Below are positions 11,111 through 30,830 of a DNA stretch of 64,000 nucleotides, in pieces; within the stretch, counting starts at the first letter, position 1, and each line of letters begins with the position of its first letter. The DNA is from Termitomyces sp. T153 (taxonomy: Eukaryota; Basidiomycota; Agaricomycetes; Agaricales; Lyophyllaceae): the NCBI GenBank assembly GCA_018296165.2, contig JACKQL020000011.1:62001-126000 (forward strand), read 5' to 3'. The position numbers and the translations under genes were made by a program. The notes under the pieces are model-generated. The model saw only the letters and a list, made by a program, of their open reading frames with translations, did not search any database and was not told where the DNA came from.

Positions 11111-14105
11111 ATGGCGAAGGGATCCCAGCTTGCTCAGTTGAAGACAGCCCTTTCTAAAGCCGGAGTTACAGGCCAACCGCAACAAGGGAAGAAGAGAAAG
11201 CGATCTGGCTCTGTGGACAAGGATAAGGAGAAACGCACAGCTAAACTCGAGGAAATCCACAAGAGACTCAATCCTTTCGACACTAAGGTTACAAAGCTCA
11301 AGCACGATGTTGGTGGGCGGAAGGTCAAAGGTGTTTCCGGAAAACCTGCGCAGAGTAAGCAAGCAGGCATGGAACAGGCATGTCTTCGATTTTATAACTT
11401 GTTACAAAAAAGTCACTTTCCTGATTTTCGTAATATAGCGTAAGAGAACTCTCTTGAAGGAGTTTCACGAAAAAGATCGGGCTGGAGGTATTTTGGATCG
11501 CCGATTTGGTGAAAATGACCCGTCTATGAGTCTGGAAGAACGCATGCTCGAGCGGTTCACGAAGGAACGGCAACGAGCGTCGAAGGGAACAGCCTTCAAC
11601 CTAGAGGACGAAGATGAACTTACACATTATGGCCAGAGCCTATCTAAGCTGGATGATTTCGATGACGTCGGCCTCGGGTTAGATGATGTTGAGGAAGACA
11701 CAGGCATGCGGCAGAACCGTCCATTCATATCTTGTTCTAACTTTTAACAGGCAAAATCGATGCTGATATCGTCAAGAATACACATTTTGGCGGGTTCGAT
11801 GATGATGATAAGGAGGAGGAGGATAGCGAAGAGGTGCGCCTCTTTGCCTCGATCTATTCGCTATTCTGACCTTTCTATTACTCCAGCCGTCCAGGAAGAA
11901 GAGCAAAGCAGAAGTTATGGCAGAAGTAATAGCCAAGAGTAAGGAGCACAAGGTGAGCTTTGTATTGGTGATCTCTTTCATCGCTGTCCTACAATATCTA
12001 TTAGCTTCGAAGACAATTGGAACGGGAACACGAGGATAATGTTCGACATGAACTCGATCAAGAATTCGATGCACTACGTGCTTTAATCTACGCACCCGAT
12101 CCTTCTACTGGAAACGACTCCACACTTTTGGGTGGCTCAGGAGTAGAGACAACTTCTCAGCCTGCTGTTCTAACACTGCCAGCTGTCCCAGAAGACTATG
12201 ATCAACATGTCAGGGAACTCGCCTTTGACAAACGGGCCAAACCAAAGGACCGGACGAAGACAGAAGAAGAGCTTGCACTTGAAGAAAAGGAGGCGCTTGA
12301 GAAAGCTGAACGGAGACGGCGGAAACGGATGCTAGGTTTACAGGAGAGTGATAGCGAGGACGAGGGCAGATCAAGAATTAAGCGGAAACGAGGAGGTGAT
12401 GATTTGGAGGATGACTTTGTTGACGATGATGAGTGGAATGGACTTGGAGCTGGGTTAAGTGGGACAATTGATAATGAAGTTGAAGCCTCTGGAAGCGAGA
12501 AAGAGGCAAGTGATCAAGATGATGATGAAGAGGGTGAGGACGAGGACGCGGACGTGGACGACTCAGAAAATGAAGCTGAAGAAGGAGAACACGAAGACCT
12601 TGTCCAGGCCAAAAAATCGCCGTCCCAGAGTTCGACGAAAGGAAAAGCAAAAGAACTCCCGTTTACTTTTCCTTGCCCCTCATCTCACGAAGAGTTCTTG
12701 AGCATCGTGGATGATGTCGACGACGACGATGTGCCGACAGTCCTCAAACGAATACGTGCTCTTTATCACACGAGCCTCAGCCCCGATAATAAGTTTAAGC
12801 TCCAGGTAAATGCAATCATAAGCATTTCAAGTTCAATCTAACTCACGCGCTCGTAGATTCTGGCAACAATACTCATAGATCATATTCTTTACATCACAAG
12901 TCCCCCAGAACCGCGCTTTTCCCTCGTCTTGTTGATGCTTCCCCATCTGGAAGCTCTTACAAAAGCTTATCCCGTTCAGGTCGCCGAGCACTTTGTGGAA
13001 AAACTCTCTCTAATGCAGAAAAACTTGAAACATGGTCTTTCTCGAGGGGCTCTTGACCCAGAAGCGAAAACATGGCCTGGCCTGTCAGAACTTACTCTCC
13101 TACGTATCATTGGCGCGACATGGTCTACGAGTGATCTCAATCACGCGGTGGTTTCACCGACTCGAGTACTTCTCGGGGCTTACCTTGGTCTGAGTCGTGT
13201 TAGATCGCTTTCCGACATCGCCAGTGGCCTCTTTATTTGTACATTGTTCTTGCAGTACGAGGAGCTTTCGAAGCGACTTGTTCCTGAGGCAGTCAATTTC
13301 CTAACCAACACTGTCCTCCATCTCGTTCCTCATCATTACAAGACAGTAGCATCACTTCCTGGATCCTTTCCCTCACCAGATTTCCGGTCTGATATGTGTC
13401 GGCCTCTAGCCCTCAATACGAAAGTGCAAAGCAACATTATTTCACAAAAAGCTAATCTCTCAGCTCTGCTTTCGGGCGAACCGACAGAACAAGCGAAAGC
13501 TGATTTACTTTTCCTTGCACTCAGCCTTTTGGGGAGATATGCCGATATGTATAAGAGCCTGGAAGGTTTCATTGAGCTCTATGATCCTATATTAGAGATT
13601 CTCAAGCACGTCGATACTGCCAGCCTCGCTGAGGCTCTACGGGTTCGTTGTGTCTTATATCAGCGTTTCTTCTCTGACTTACTTATATCCATAGACTCAA
13701 TTGACTTCTCTGAGTGAAAGCTTAACACGGCTGCTCAAGTTTTCGCGACAAGCACGTGAACCTTTACGCCTTCAAGCACACAAACCGATTCCCATTCCGT
13801 CGTATATTCCTAAGTTTGAGACGACCACCTCCAACTACTTGCGTCGTCAAGATCCTGATCACGAGCGTAATGAGGCCTCCAAGTTGCGCAACCAGTATAA
13901 ACAGGAGAGGAAGGGCGCCATTCGAGAGCTACGCAAAGATGCCAAGTTCTTGGCTGGCGTGGAACAGCAGAAGCAGAAGGAGAAAGATCGTGCTTATCAC
14001 GAAAGAATGAAACGGGTATTTGGTTCAATTGAAGGCGAGCGTGCCGAGGAGAAAGCGATGGAGAGAGAGAAAGCGAAAGCAAAAAGACGAGCTGGACGGA
14101 AGTAG
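11111..14105 (+). CDS. NOP14: Nucleolar complex protein 14 (NOP14), small-subunit processome
   Basis: Seven exons: 11111-11377, 11439-11703, 11751-11833, 11887-11952, 12005-12805, 12857-13642 and 13695-14105. Total 2679 nt, 892 residues, slightly longer than the roughly 810 of yeast. Family landmarks are [22 protein letters not shown] followed by [39 protein letters not shown], a long acidic/basic central section, [13 protein letters not shown], and a C-terminus with [12 protein letters not shown] and KYEKQ-type basic repeats ending KRRAGRK. NOP14 acts in the nucleolus in 18S rRNA maturation and 40S assembly. The first two introns appear to start with GC (donors GCATGT and GCATGC after ACAG). 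No GT donor preserves frame and the conserved residues at intron 1; at intron 2 the only GT alternative would be a 32-nt intron. Remaining introns are GT-AG of about 50 nt. Confidence 0.94.
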
Positions 14106-14320
14106 TGACAAACTGAAAAGTAAAAATACATTTAAATAAATAATGTTATACCGTACCTAATCTTGATCCTTATGTACCGTGTTCTTGCTGACTCCATCCG
14201 ACCTCTATGTCCCGCAACGGCTGAACATTACAGGTGCTTACCAGCTTCTGGCATCCTGTGGATAATTCTCTTTGCATTATTTGACGCGTATTTTCCGCTG
14301 TCTACGATTCATGCGCGTCA

Positions 14321-22820
<8,500 letters not shown>

Positions 22821-22918
22821 GAACAATGTACATCTACACACGGGATTCAACTTACTGTTCTGACATAATCTAACTATAATACTAGTACACGTACGTTATA
22901 CAGTCATACACCTGGAAG

Positions 22919-23867
22919 TTATAACTCTGGTGGTTGTGGAGTCGCGGCTAACTGTTCTTGAAGCTTCTTGAGCTCTTTCTCCTTCTCAATCAGAGTTCCT
23001 CTCCATTTTTCCTGTTCAGCAATGATCGACTGTCGTGCTGCCTCCAGCCGTTCAGCCTCCTCTTTCTCCATCTGGGATGTAAACTCCGGTGTGCCGCCCT
23101 TAGAAGCCTCCAGGGAAGCAGGGTGAGCCAGATGGAAAGGCACCGGCTTGCGTTTATTCTTGGGCAGATGGGTGACTGGGTGGCTCGTGAGGATGTTCAG
23201 AAAGTTTTGGTATGGGTCGTGGAAGACGATTTCATCGTATTGCCATGAGTGAACGGGACCGGCTTTGATTGCAAGGTCGATGGTTGGAATCCAGGGCTCT
23301 CCGCTTGCAGTCCATGGGTGCAACTTTAGGTGGTGATATACAACGATAGCTTTTTCGCCACTTTCTTGGATGAAGTTGATGCGAATCTGGATGTCGAATT
23401 CACCCCATCTTATCAAGGCTATTGATAACACTGCAAAAGATGGTGCGAAAAACATACCCCGTTTCTGAGACTTCAAATGGGGGTTTGTCTATATCTGATG
23501 GAGCATTGAATTGTGGAATGTGGAAACACTGATAAGAGCATACTCCTGGTTGGATTGGGATAAGTGTCGTGGAGCTTGAAGGTGACACGTTTAATAAAGT
23601 AGCTGAGGTCGTCTGCACCGCCAACCTGATCAGCATTCTCTGCAGATGCGGCGCTGCGTACAGCAACAGTCCATCTGTGGGTGTGTTCACATGCAGACAC
23701 TGGAAGCTTTTCGCGCTCTGGCGCGGTCAAAACGATTGCAGTGTTGCCATAGACGATGGGGCGGAATATACTGACGCCCTGTTAGAGTGCTGTGAGCAGA
23801 ACGAGGGGCACGACGAGAGGACTATCGACGGACATACTCTGACACGAACGCGGTCCTGACTAGCCAT
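22919..23867 (-). CDS. YAF9: YEATS-domain chromatin protein YAF9 (GAS41)
   Basis: Four exons, 23867-23838, 23778-23544, 23494-23458 and 23408-22919, make 792 nt and 263 residues. The YEATS domain runs from about residue 10 to 150: RPIVYGNTAIVL, HTHRWTVAVRSA, FKLHDTYPNPTR, KPPFEVSETGWGEFDIQI and VVYHHLKLHPW. The aromatic residues of HTHRW and GWGEF line the acyl-lysine pocket in this family. The C-terminus is a coiled coil rich in Glu, Lys and Gln. YAF9 is shared by the NuA4 acetyltransferase and the SWR1 H2A.Z-deposition complex. Each junction is in phase, and the start MASQDRVRV agrees with the family. It is convergent with the ATR gene and divergent from COX7. Confidence 0.94.
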
Positions 23868-23976
23868 GGTACATGTTGGTCTCGGCGTCCGCCAGCTCGG
23901 CTTTCGGTTGTCGGACTTATCAAACTCCGCAACCTCCCGCTTTCTCGACTCTCGACACGACGCTCCCTGCATAACC
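23868..23976. promoter_or_regulatory. Divergent promoter between YAF9 and COX7
   Basis: The two start codons face away from each other across 109 bp, so regulatory DNA for a chromatin factor and a respiratory subunit is shared or overlapping. No TATA box is evident. Assignment rests on gene layout. Confidence 0.5.
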
Positions 23977-24371
23977 ATGTTGCTGCTCTCTCCCCTCTAT
24001 AACAGTGTGTTAGCTGTTCGTAACTATTTCTGCTGCTGATGCCAAAATAGAGCCCAACCGCATCATCGAGAAGCAAAGGGCCCTTCAGGTATACATATAC
24101 ATTTACAACCGCGTCGCACTTCTGAACTTCTTTAGAATGACCCCAGGAAGATTATGTTTCGTCTTCCCAGGTCTGGTCTCTACCTTGGTCAGTTTTTCTG
24201 CTCCTGCCAGTCTCTCTATTCAAGCCATCCTACAGGTACCTTCGGTGCCCTTTTCGTCGCGAGTTCGCTCGGAACTGTTTTTGGTCTCTACTCATTAGTT
24301 AGGGTGAGTGCTACTTGCACTTTATTGTTTCTGTGTGACTCATAAGCATTTGTCAGGGCAAGACAGATTAG
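23977..24371 (+). CDS. Cytochrome c oxidase subunit VIIa (Cox7-like)
   Basis: Five very small exons, 23977-24004, 24051-24088, 24136-24187, 24236-24303 and 24357-24371, sum to 201 nt and 66 residues. Every intron is 46-53 nt with proper GT-AG ends. The product reads N-terminal MLLLSPLYN, NRIIEKQRALQ, then RLPRSGLYLGTFG, a single transmembrane helix (ALFVASSLGTVFGLYSL) and a short basic end VRGKTD. The RxPRSxLYL motif just before one membrane span, and the overall size, match the fungal Cox7 family. This is a small subunit of mitochondrial complex IV in the inner membrane. No single exon is long enough to be found by an open-frame search, so automated annotation could miss it. Exon 1 is the least certain. 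Confidence 0.75.
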
Positions 24372-25017
24372 ACGTGTTTATAGACGCTACAAAAATCGAA
24401 TCAGCTTTTGACTATCCCTAAAGATATCCATAAAGATATCCATCTTCGCGAAGTCAGTGCACACGAAAACCAGTGCAACAATAGTTTCCGGACGATCTTT
24501 TTCTTAAGAGTGTCTTCCCTGTTGCCAATTCTGTATACCAAGGTCAACGATCGTCAGTCAAGAACACGACGCGTATGAAAGGATGAAGATGAAAGGAGGA
24601 AAGCCTTCCACCGAACTGGTGGTGCAAGAGATGGTTTTCTTCATTGCATTGCCGGCTGACTTGGATGAGCACGAGTAACAAAACAGTATTGACACCGCAA
24701 AACTTCGTACAATAAGACTGGCGTTTGTCGTGACATTCAGGTTGCTCAGTAATGCTGTTGTAAGTGCTTCAAATCAGTGCTATGCTGTGTATCTGTTTCA
24801 TCAAGAGTTTGAAAGATCGCGATCATGATGATCAAGATGTTGCCCCACTCGGACTTACAAAAGTATTTAAATAATGGGCGTTCTTGAATCAATGGATGTC
24901 CATCCACATGACCCTGCTGAACCAAGCTTAAAGCTGTCAATTCTCTACCTGTAAGAGGTCAATCGTTTGTCCGGATTTATATGTGCCTCGCCCACGACTT
25001 TTCACGAACCTACGCTC
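24372..25017. other. Intergenic region
   Basis: I see no supported gene. A tandem pair of AAAGATATCCAT units lies at about 24420-24442. The tail of the region must contain the promoter of the next plus-strand gene; a TATATGTG-like stretch at about 24978 is not a convincing TATA box. Confidence 0.45.
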
Positions 25018-26471
25018 ATGTCCCCCGTCGTAACGTACCATAATCAAGATATGAAGCAACCTCGCAAGCAGCGCGAGGTATGCCCTGAATATGACCAAGT
25101 CAGCAGAAGGTGATTACACGTCATTGTCATTGATATCGTACATGGTGGTTTCCTGACATTTACCCATCAGCAATAGCAACGGAAGCCGAAGTGTCCATTG
25201 GCAGTCTGCGGAGGAATCAACACCTTTAATTCAGAGGTCCCTGAGGTTCGTGCTGCATGTCGTCACTTGAGCGCCCGTCACCTAAAATCTTTTCGAAGCA
25301 CACCACGACCATCGGACCCTCCGCCCAATAAGCGTGAGCGTTACGTTTATACATATAAAATCCTCGCGGGATCAACTCCCCTAGAACTCCGTATATCGTA
25401 CGTTCATCTATTCGTGATATCCACCGACATCAGTTCATCAGCATTCTAGAGTGGAACCTGCATCTGGTCAACCAACCCCAGGAAAGTACACCCTTCGCCT
25501 GACAATGAAATGCAACGGGATCGAGCGTGTCATGTGCGAACCGACTGTTCTAAGGCTTTCTGTTGATCCACGCAACCTCGACTTCGTTGTCTTGTGAGCG
25601 AATCGAGGTTGGTATTCTGGCGTGACGCTAAAAGCTTGTTACTCAGTGTCTACCCTGGCAAATCAAGTATCCCTGTGGGTTCTCTGTACTCCCTCCGTGT
25701 TTGGATACGTGCCAACGGGGTTGAACATCGGGTGTTTTCGGATGACGAACTGTGGGTGGGGAAGGACCTCGATTTTTATTCGATTAATGGAGCCTCCATC
25801 ATGATTTTGAGGAATGTGGATAATAGATCCCAGTTGTACCATGGGTACGTTGGACGCGCATTAGTAACCTTCAGCTGCAGGTATCGTAGAGTTTTTTTCG
25901 CGGTTTTCTGTACACGGTAGCTCATCCTCCCTTCTTCCTGACCTTGATAAAAGGTGGCAACGTGTAAACGAAAACTTGTACAAGTATTCAATCGACTATG
26001 ACTCGAATGGCATAGGCGGCAACCTAATAGAAGATCTACGACTGCGTATAGATGGTGATCCCCGTACAGTGACCTTCCTCATTTAGTAAGGCAGTTCCCT
26101 TCTTATTTCAGTTTTTAAATTTTCACTTTCCCTTTCTCATGCTCAGTTCTGTTCCCATAAACTCCGTACCCGCGGGTTCCTCACACCGAATACGCATATG
26201 GACCAAGTCCCTCGTGAATACGTCATCAACCGAGCCCTCCACACTCCCGTTCCAGGACTCGTATATATTCCAAAGGATACATAAAAATGATGTGTTCAAG
26301 ATTGGCGCACACCTCGACTTTGAAAAGATGAGCACGAAGGCGACCATGGGCTTTGCGGTTGGTTCCGTGCAGACGGTCGTCATGTCCAGCCCGCCCCCGC
26401 CCCCGCCACTTTCATCTTCTGCTTCGCGGAGTACATTCTCCGATGAAAAAACACAGAAGGGCTATATATAG
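25018..26471 (+). CDS. Orphan protein with three similar beta-rich units
   Basis: I do not recognise this family. A frame-consistent model starts MSPVVTYHNQDMKQP at 25018 and uses exons to 25077, 25177-25396, about 25492-25595, about 25674-25842, then after one or two short introns about 25957-26083 and about 26147-26471. The product has no signal peptide or membrane helix. Three stretches share a pattern: GKYTLRLTMKCNGI...DPRNLDF, GSLYSLRVWIRANGV...GKDLDF and SSHRIRIWTKS...GAHLDF. Each is a short beta-strand pair ending hydrophobic-Asp-Phe (LDF), which suggests a repeated sandwich domain. The C-terminus is a proline/serine-rich tail ending KTQKGYI. Between 25843 and 25956 either one 109-nt intron or two 36/37-nt introns around a 36-nt exon work equally well. 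Possibly lineage-restricted; function unknown. Exon edges after the second exon are approximate by a few bases. Confidence 0.6.
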
Positions 26472-27228
26472 GTGACCTGGTGTGCAGCTGACCATGCGGG
26501 TTGTCTTCTTGGACTCTAATTTATTCGTCTCGAATGTAACTGTACTACTACCTGATTGTGCTTCAAACAGCAACTTACGATACGTCCTGGGATTCCATCC
26601 TTCTTTTTTACGTTTACTCTAGTTTTTATCATACAATATGTTCACATGTATTGGTTACTCATGTTCACGAATTCATGATCATGTGCCCTCACACTTCTTT
26701 GACATCCGGACTTAGAAGACCACATCCGGACTTGAAGCTTAAAGACCAGCTGAAACTTTGACTACGACGCTGTACAATACAAGTTTTCTTAACATTGACA
26801 TATTTGTCCACGCTTTCCACGACCATGCGAGGAAGTCAACGTTAGTTGAAAACGACTTTGCCTGAGCATCTGAGTTAAATCGGGGCCGCAGTCTCATGCC
26901 TTGATGAGGGCGCTGTTGATCCTGTTGGGAATGAAAGAGATTCACAAAGTTGTGCAACTTGGTCCTTGAACCAGTGTCAAGAACTGTGGCTGGCCTTTTT
27001 TGCGAAAAATACAGCCATAGATTCAGCCGCCTTATCCCCTGGCGCTTTCATAACCCTGCTTTCTATTTAAAAATGCGCAGGGAAACTGATTGATTAAGAT
27101 AGTAAGATAGCGTGTCCTAAGACTTCCACTTATGGTCTTATGTTGACAGTAGTGGTTTCATTCTATTCATTGTACAAAGGAAGACGGACAAAGGGCAATG
27201 CAAGGAGATGCCTTTCCTGTCACTCTCA
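26472..27228. other. Intergenic region between convergent genes
   Basis: This separates the stop codons of the orphan plus-strand gene and the minus-strand DsbA-like gene. It presumably includes both 3' UTRs. A pair of similar CATCCGGACTT words lies at about 26702 and 26724. No gene was supported on either strand. Confidence 0.45.
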
Positions 27229-28125
27229 TCACACTTTGACTTTGGCTGCCAGAAACTCGGACCACTCCTTGGTCTCCCAGCTGCTAGAGATCTCGTTGGC
27301 CACAAGACCGTCCCAGAGTACAGTTGGTGACACATGGATGCTATTCTGCCTTGAGAACTTGACTGAAAGGAATGACGTCAGTACCGAGGACATCGATGCC
27401 CTTATATAATCGCAGCAGAAACACACTCGTGTATTTGAGATCGTCAGTGACAGCATTGCCTCCATTCGGCGTGCTCTTCAGCCGCAAGAGTTCCTTGAAT
27501 TCTTCAACGGCAGCAGGAGGGATGACCTGTGCTGCGAGTTTAGCAAGGTTTTCTCGAACCTGGAGAGGCGTAAGGGTAGACGCCGGGATGTCAAAGTAGT
27601 CGCCCTGGTTTTTGAACAGCTATGGGGAGATAAGAGAGCAGTGAAAGCAGATTGGAACAGACCTACTTACTAAAAGAGAATAGGGCCAGAAGTGTTCAGG
27701 CGATGCTCGTGCCACCTTGAAGTATAGATACCAACAGATTAAGTATGCGCTGATTGAGGTGATGAGTGTGACGTGCACACCGCAAGAGCAGACTCGTGAG
27801 TCAGCGTAGAAGTTGCGTGCCATGGCTGAACCTGGAGGCGGATGATTGCCTTGACCTTACCAGCGTATTTACCTCCCGACTCAAAGAGAGGCTTGAGGAC
27901 ACCGTCGATTATCAGAGCCATTTTGGAGCTAACGTACGATTAGCGAGCTCACTGGTAGCTCTACCGTCAATCAATCGCTAACCTGAACGGACAGACATAG
28001 TCCACTGTCCGATGTAAGATTTGATTTAGAGAGTGCCTGGCTTGCTTACAGAAGATATCGAGAGTATGCGGCGCCTCAAGTGAACCAGCTACAACTAGAG
28101 GACGGAGGGAGGGTTGGAGCGTCAT
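27229..28125 (-). CDS. DsbA-like thioredoxin-fold protein with CPFS motif
   Basis: Six exons on the minus strand encode about 205 residues. The start is MTLQPSLRPLVV near 28125 (uncertain by 1-2 bases). The N-terminal strand and active-site region read APHTLDIFLDYVCPFSSKM, then RLQVQPWHATSTLTHESAL, FWPYSLLLFKNQGDYFD, an all-helical insert, and the C-terminal cis-Pro region IHVSPTVLWDGL followed by SSSWETKEW, ending AAKVKV. This is the layout of the DsbA/2-hydroxychromene-isomerase-like branch of thioredoxin folds found widely in fungi. The motif is CPFS, not CxxC, so a classic dithiol oxidase is unlikely. Glutathione-linked or isomerase-like chemistry is possible. No signal peptide is seen, so it is probably cytosolic. 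Function of this fungal subgroup is not established to my knowledge. Confidence 0.8.
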
Positions 28126-28856
28126 TGTGATTTGGATGACTTAAAGATGTTGTAAGTGATGGTTGGACGTTGAAGCTTGACGGCACAAGGAGATATGGCG
28201 TGATGGCACGTGGTACGCGTAGAGGCCAAATCGCGTGTTTAGTAATATCTCTTCAAATATGAGCAGAACAAACCAATTAGTGTTTTTACGAGATAGTACA
28301 TAGACCCTACACGGATACCAAGTGGACCCGAGTGGGCGTCTAGACAGTCCTGAGTCGGCGATCGGAACGTTGAATAGAACCAGAATTCTGGCTGGACCAG
28401 AATCTGGGGAACATACTTATATGAATGGCCACATGGACCTTTTCAGAGTTGAACGTTGAGGTACGAATGTGTATCTTCATCGTTACGATTATAAAGCTGA
28501 TTAATACTTCAAAAAATGCTTTTCATCTTGTTCAGTGGTCTCCATCCTTCGAGCTGGCTCGGCGGCCTCCCATAGTACACAATGAGTGATTGATGTACTA
28601 CATGGAAACTGGTACCTTTTTCCTCGTTCTGCTCCACCAGCTTGTGAATATCTACCGGCAAGATGACTGAACTCGGGAGGCCAGAGTAGCTTCTCTGGAT
28701 TTACTGAATTGAATCATCTGACGAGGTTCTAAGAATTAATGTGGGACTGTTGAATCATCATGGGTAAATGATCAAGGGTCAATGAACAGCATAAAAAGGA
28801 CTGTCTTCCCCTCAATAGCTTTTCGAGCGTCTGACTTCCCGGGCCATCATAAAACC
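28126..28856. other. Intergenic region between divergent genes
   Basis: About 730 bp separate the starts of the minus-strand DsbA-like gene and the plus-strand dioxygenase. No coding exon was supported. Promoters of both genes should lie here. Confidence 0.45.
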
Positions 28857-30429
28857 ATGCCTGAAGCAGTTTTTCCCGAAACTCTTCGTCATATCCCACC
28901 TCCGCCAACGAAGGAGAGCTGCGAGTGTCACCTACGTTGGCTGTTTCGCTTGTTAAAATTGTGCTAACGTGAGATTCCAGTGGACTTCGCAGACCTAGCT
29001 ATCATCGATCTTGCGAAATTCAGTACGCCTGAAGGAAAAGCGCAGCTCGTCCAGGATGTACGCAGTGCAATGAGCACGGTTGGCTTCTTCTACGTTATCA
29101 ATCATGGATATACGCAAGAGCAGGTATTGTCTTCTACATTTTATTCGATGTAGTTCTTTCATTTCGTAGACTAGGCGTATCTTCGATATTGCGGAAGTCC
29201 CTTTCAGCGTCAGCGAGCAAGAAAAGCAGAAGTATGTTGGTAAAATGAAGCAGACCGGAAGCTATCAAGGTTATAAACCACGCCAGTATTGGGTAACCAG
29301 GATTTGCGTGATATCACTTTATTTTTTTTGCTGACAACGCGCCCTACAGCACATAGATTCCGGTGTCCGGGATCAGATCGAGCAATATAATAGTCAGTGC
29401 AAATTTTTTTAGTGAAGATTTTGTTTAATTGTTTCCCGTAGTTCATACCGATGTTACTGCCAAGGAACATCCAGAGGCCTTGCGACCATTTTTACCAGAG
29501 CTTGGCGCTTTTGCGCGCCACAATCACTTTAGTGTCCTCGTTCCCTTGTTGAGGTAGGATGGAATGACAACCGTGATGGATCAGTTGCGAATCTTTTCAT
29601 AGGTTGCTAGCTTTGGGCCTCGAACTCCCAGAAGAGACATTTGTGGAGAAACACAGTTTCGCTTCTGACTTGTCGGAGACATGGAGTATGTCTTCTCCAT
29701 TTGGAATGCGCGTATTAATCACCTGTGATTATCCTAGTACGCATAATGAAATAGTAAGTAAATTGGCAGGTCCCTTGCTTCCGCAACAATCAAACTTTAC
29801 ATAACGATCAGCTATCCCCGATCCTCAGAGGACGAGGAAAAGACCAAGAACGTCTGGCTCAAGGGGCATACAGGTATGAATATCCAACGTGCATTGTTGC
29901 TCCGGTATAAATCGACAATTCGTAGACTTTGGCAGTTTGACCTTCTTGTGGAGCCAGCCTGTATCAGCGCTACAAATTCTTGACCCACAGGGAAAATGGA
30001 AATGGGTCAAGCATATTGATAATGCTTTGGTCCGTGTTGAAGTTGACTCCTTGTATAAAAGCACCTTATTTATCCGTCGTGTAGGTCGTCAACGCGGGAG
30101 ACGCTTTGGAATTTCTATCAGGAGGCTTTTACAAAGGGACAATTCATCGTGTCCACCAGCCTCCCGCGGATCAACGAGACCTTACGCGTCTGGGTGTTTT
30201 CTATTTTGTACTGTTCAACGATGATGTGAAATTGGTTCCCTTGCAAGAGAGCCCTGTCCTTCGGCGCGTTGGGATCATTCGAAGGACGGAAGATGATCGT
30301 GCGCCTTCTATGGGTACATACAGAAAAGGTAGGATTGCTGCATATGGGCAAACTATCCTCAAAGAAGGAAAGGAGAAAGGAGTTGAAGAGGAGGAAGTTG
30401 CAGGGGTACTTATTCGCCACTACAACTGA
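28857..30429 (+). CDS. Isopenicillin-N-synthase-like 2OG-Fe(II) dioxygenase
   Basis: About nine small introns are needed; all junctions kept frame when spliced by eye. The product starts MPEAVFPETLRHIPPPP. The DIOX_N part is DLAIIDLAKFSTPEG and VGFFYVINHGYTQEQ. The middle has YQGYKPRQYW and ARHNHFSVLVPLL. The catalytic part is RIMKYYPRS, then KGHTDFGSLTFLW, carrying the His and Asp of the HxD iron triad. The distal His is in FYKGTIHRVHQPP, and the 2-oxoglutarate-binding Arg is probably that of TRLGVFYF. It ends VLIRHYN. Such non-haem iron enzymes hydroxylate or oxidise small molecules; the substrate here is unknown and no secondary-metabolite cluster is visible nearby. It is the last intact gene before the CpG-poor repeat block. 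Confidence 0.88.
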
Positions 30430-30830
30430 TGGATCTTTGGCCTTCCTGTTGGTGATTCCTGTAAAGAAAATAGGGATAACAACTCCTGACACTCGATCAC
30501 GTTTCTTATGCTCCTGCTCGAAAAGTCATCATAGGGTTAACCTACGTAGTACTACTCTTGCTTGTACTATTTTTGAAGAACTGTATTTTCTCAGTTGACT
30601 TATGAAAGTGCAACGTATAAATTCTTGAGAGTTGGGAAGAAAGTCTAAGCGGACGCTCTAGGTCCGACCTCACTACAGAGGACAAGCATGAATATAACGA
30701 AGTTCCCGCTACCTTAGTAGTGGGTTCTTGTGGGCCTATCAAAAAAAAAGTTCAAAGTTGATTCAGATAAGTAGCCCGGACCGTTGATCCGGGAGGCCCG
30801 TCTGTTCCTGTATTTTTTATTCCTTAATTT
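30430..30830. other. 3' flank of the dioxygenase and edge of the repeat block
   Basis: Base composition is still host-like with several CpGs up to about 30810 (CCCGGACCG, GGCCCGTC). Right after that it changes to AT-rich, nearly CpG-free DNA. No gene is seen. A short palindrome-like CCCGGACCGTTGATCCGGG sits at about 30775-30793. Confidence 0.5.

Noticed and set aside
28857..30429. Possible secondary-metabolite cluster around the dioxygenase
   Set aside because: Neighbours are a DsbA-like protein and dead repeats; no backbone synthase, P450 or transporter is present.
30472..30485. Word TAGGGATAACA resembling part of a homing endonuclease target
   Set aside because: Only a partial match and no endonuclease gene nearby; expected by chance.
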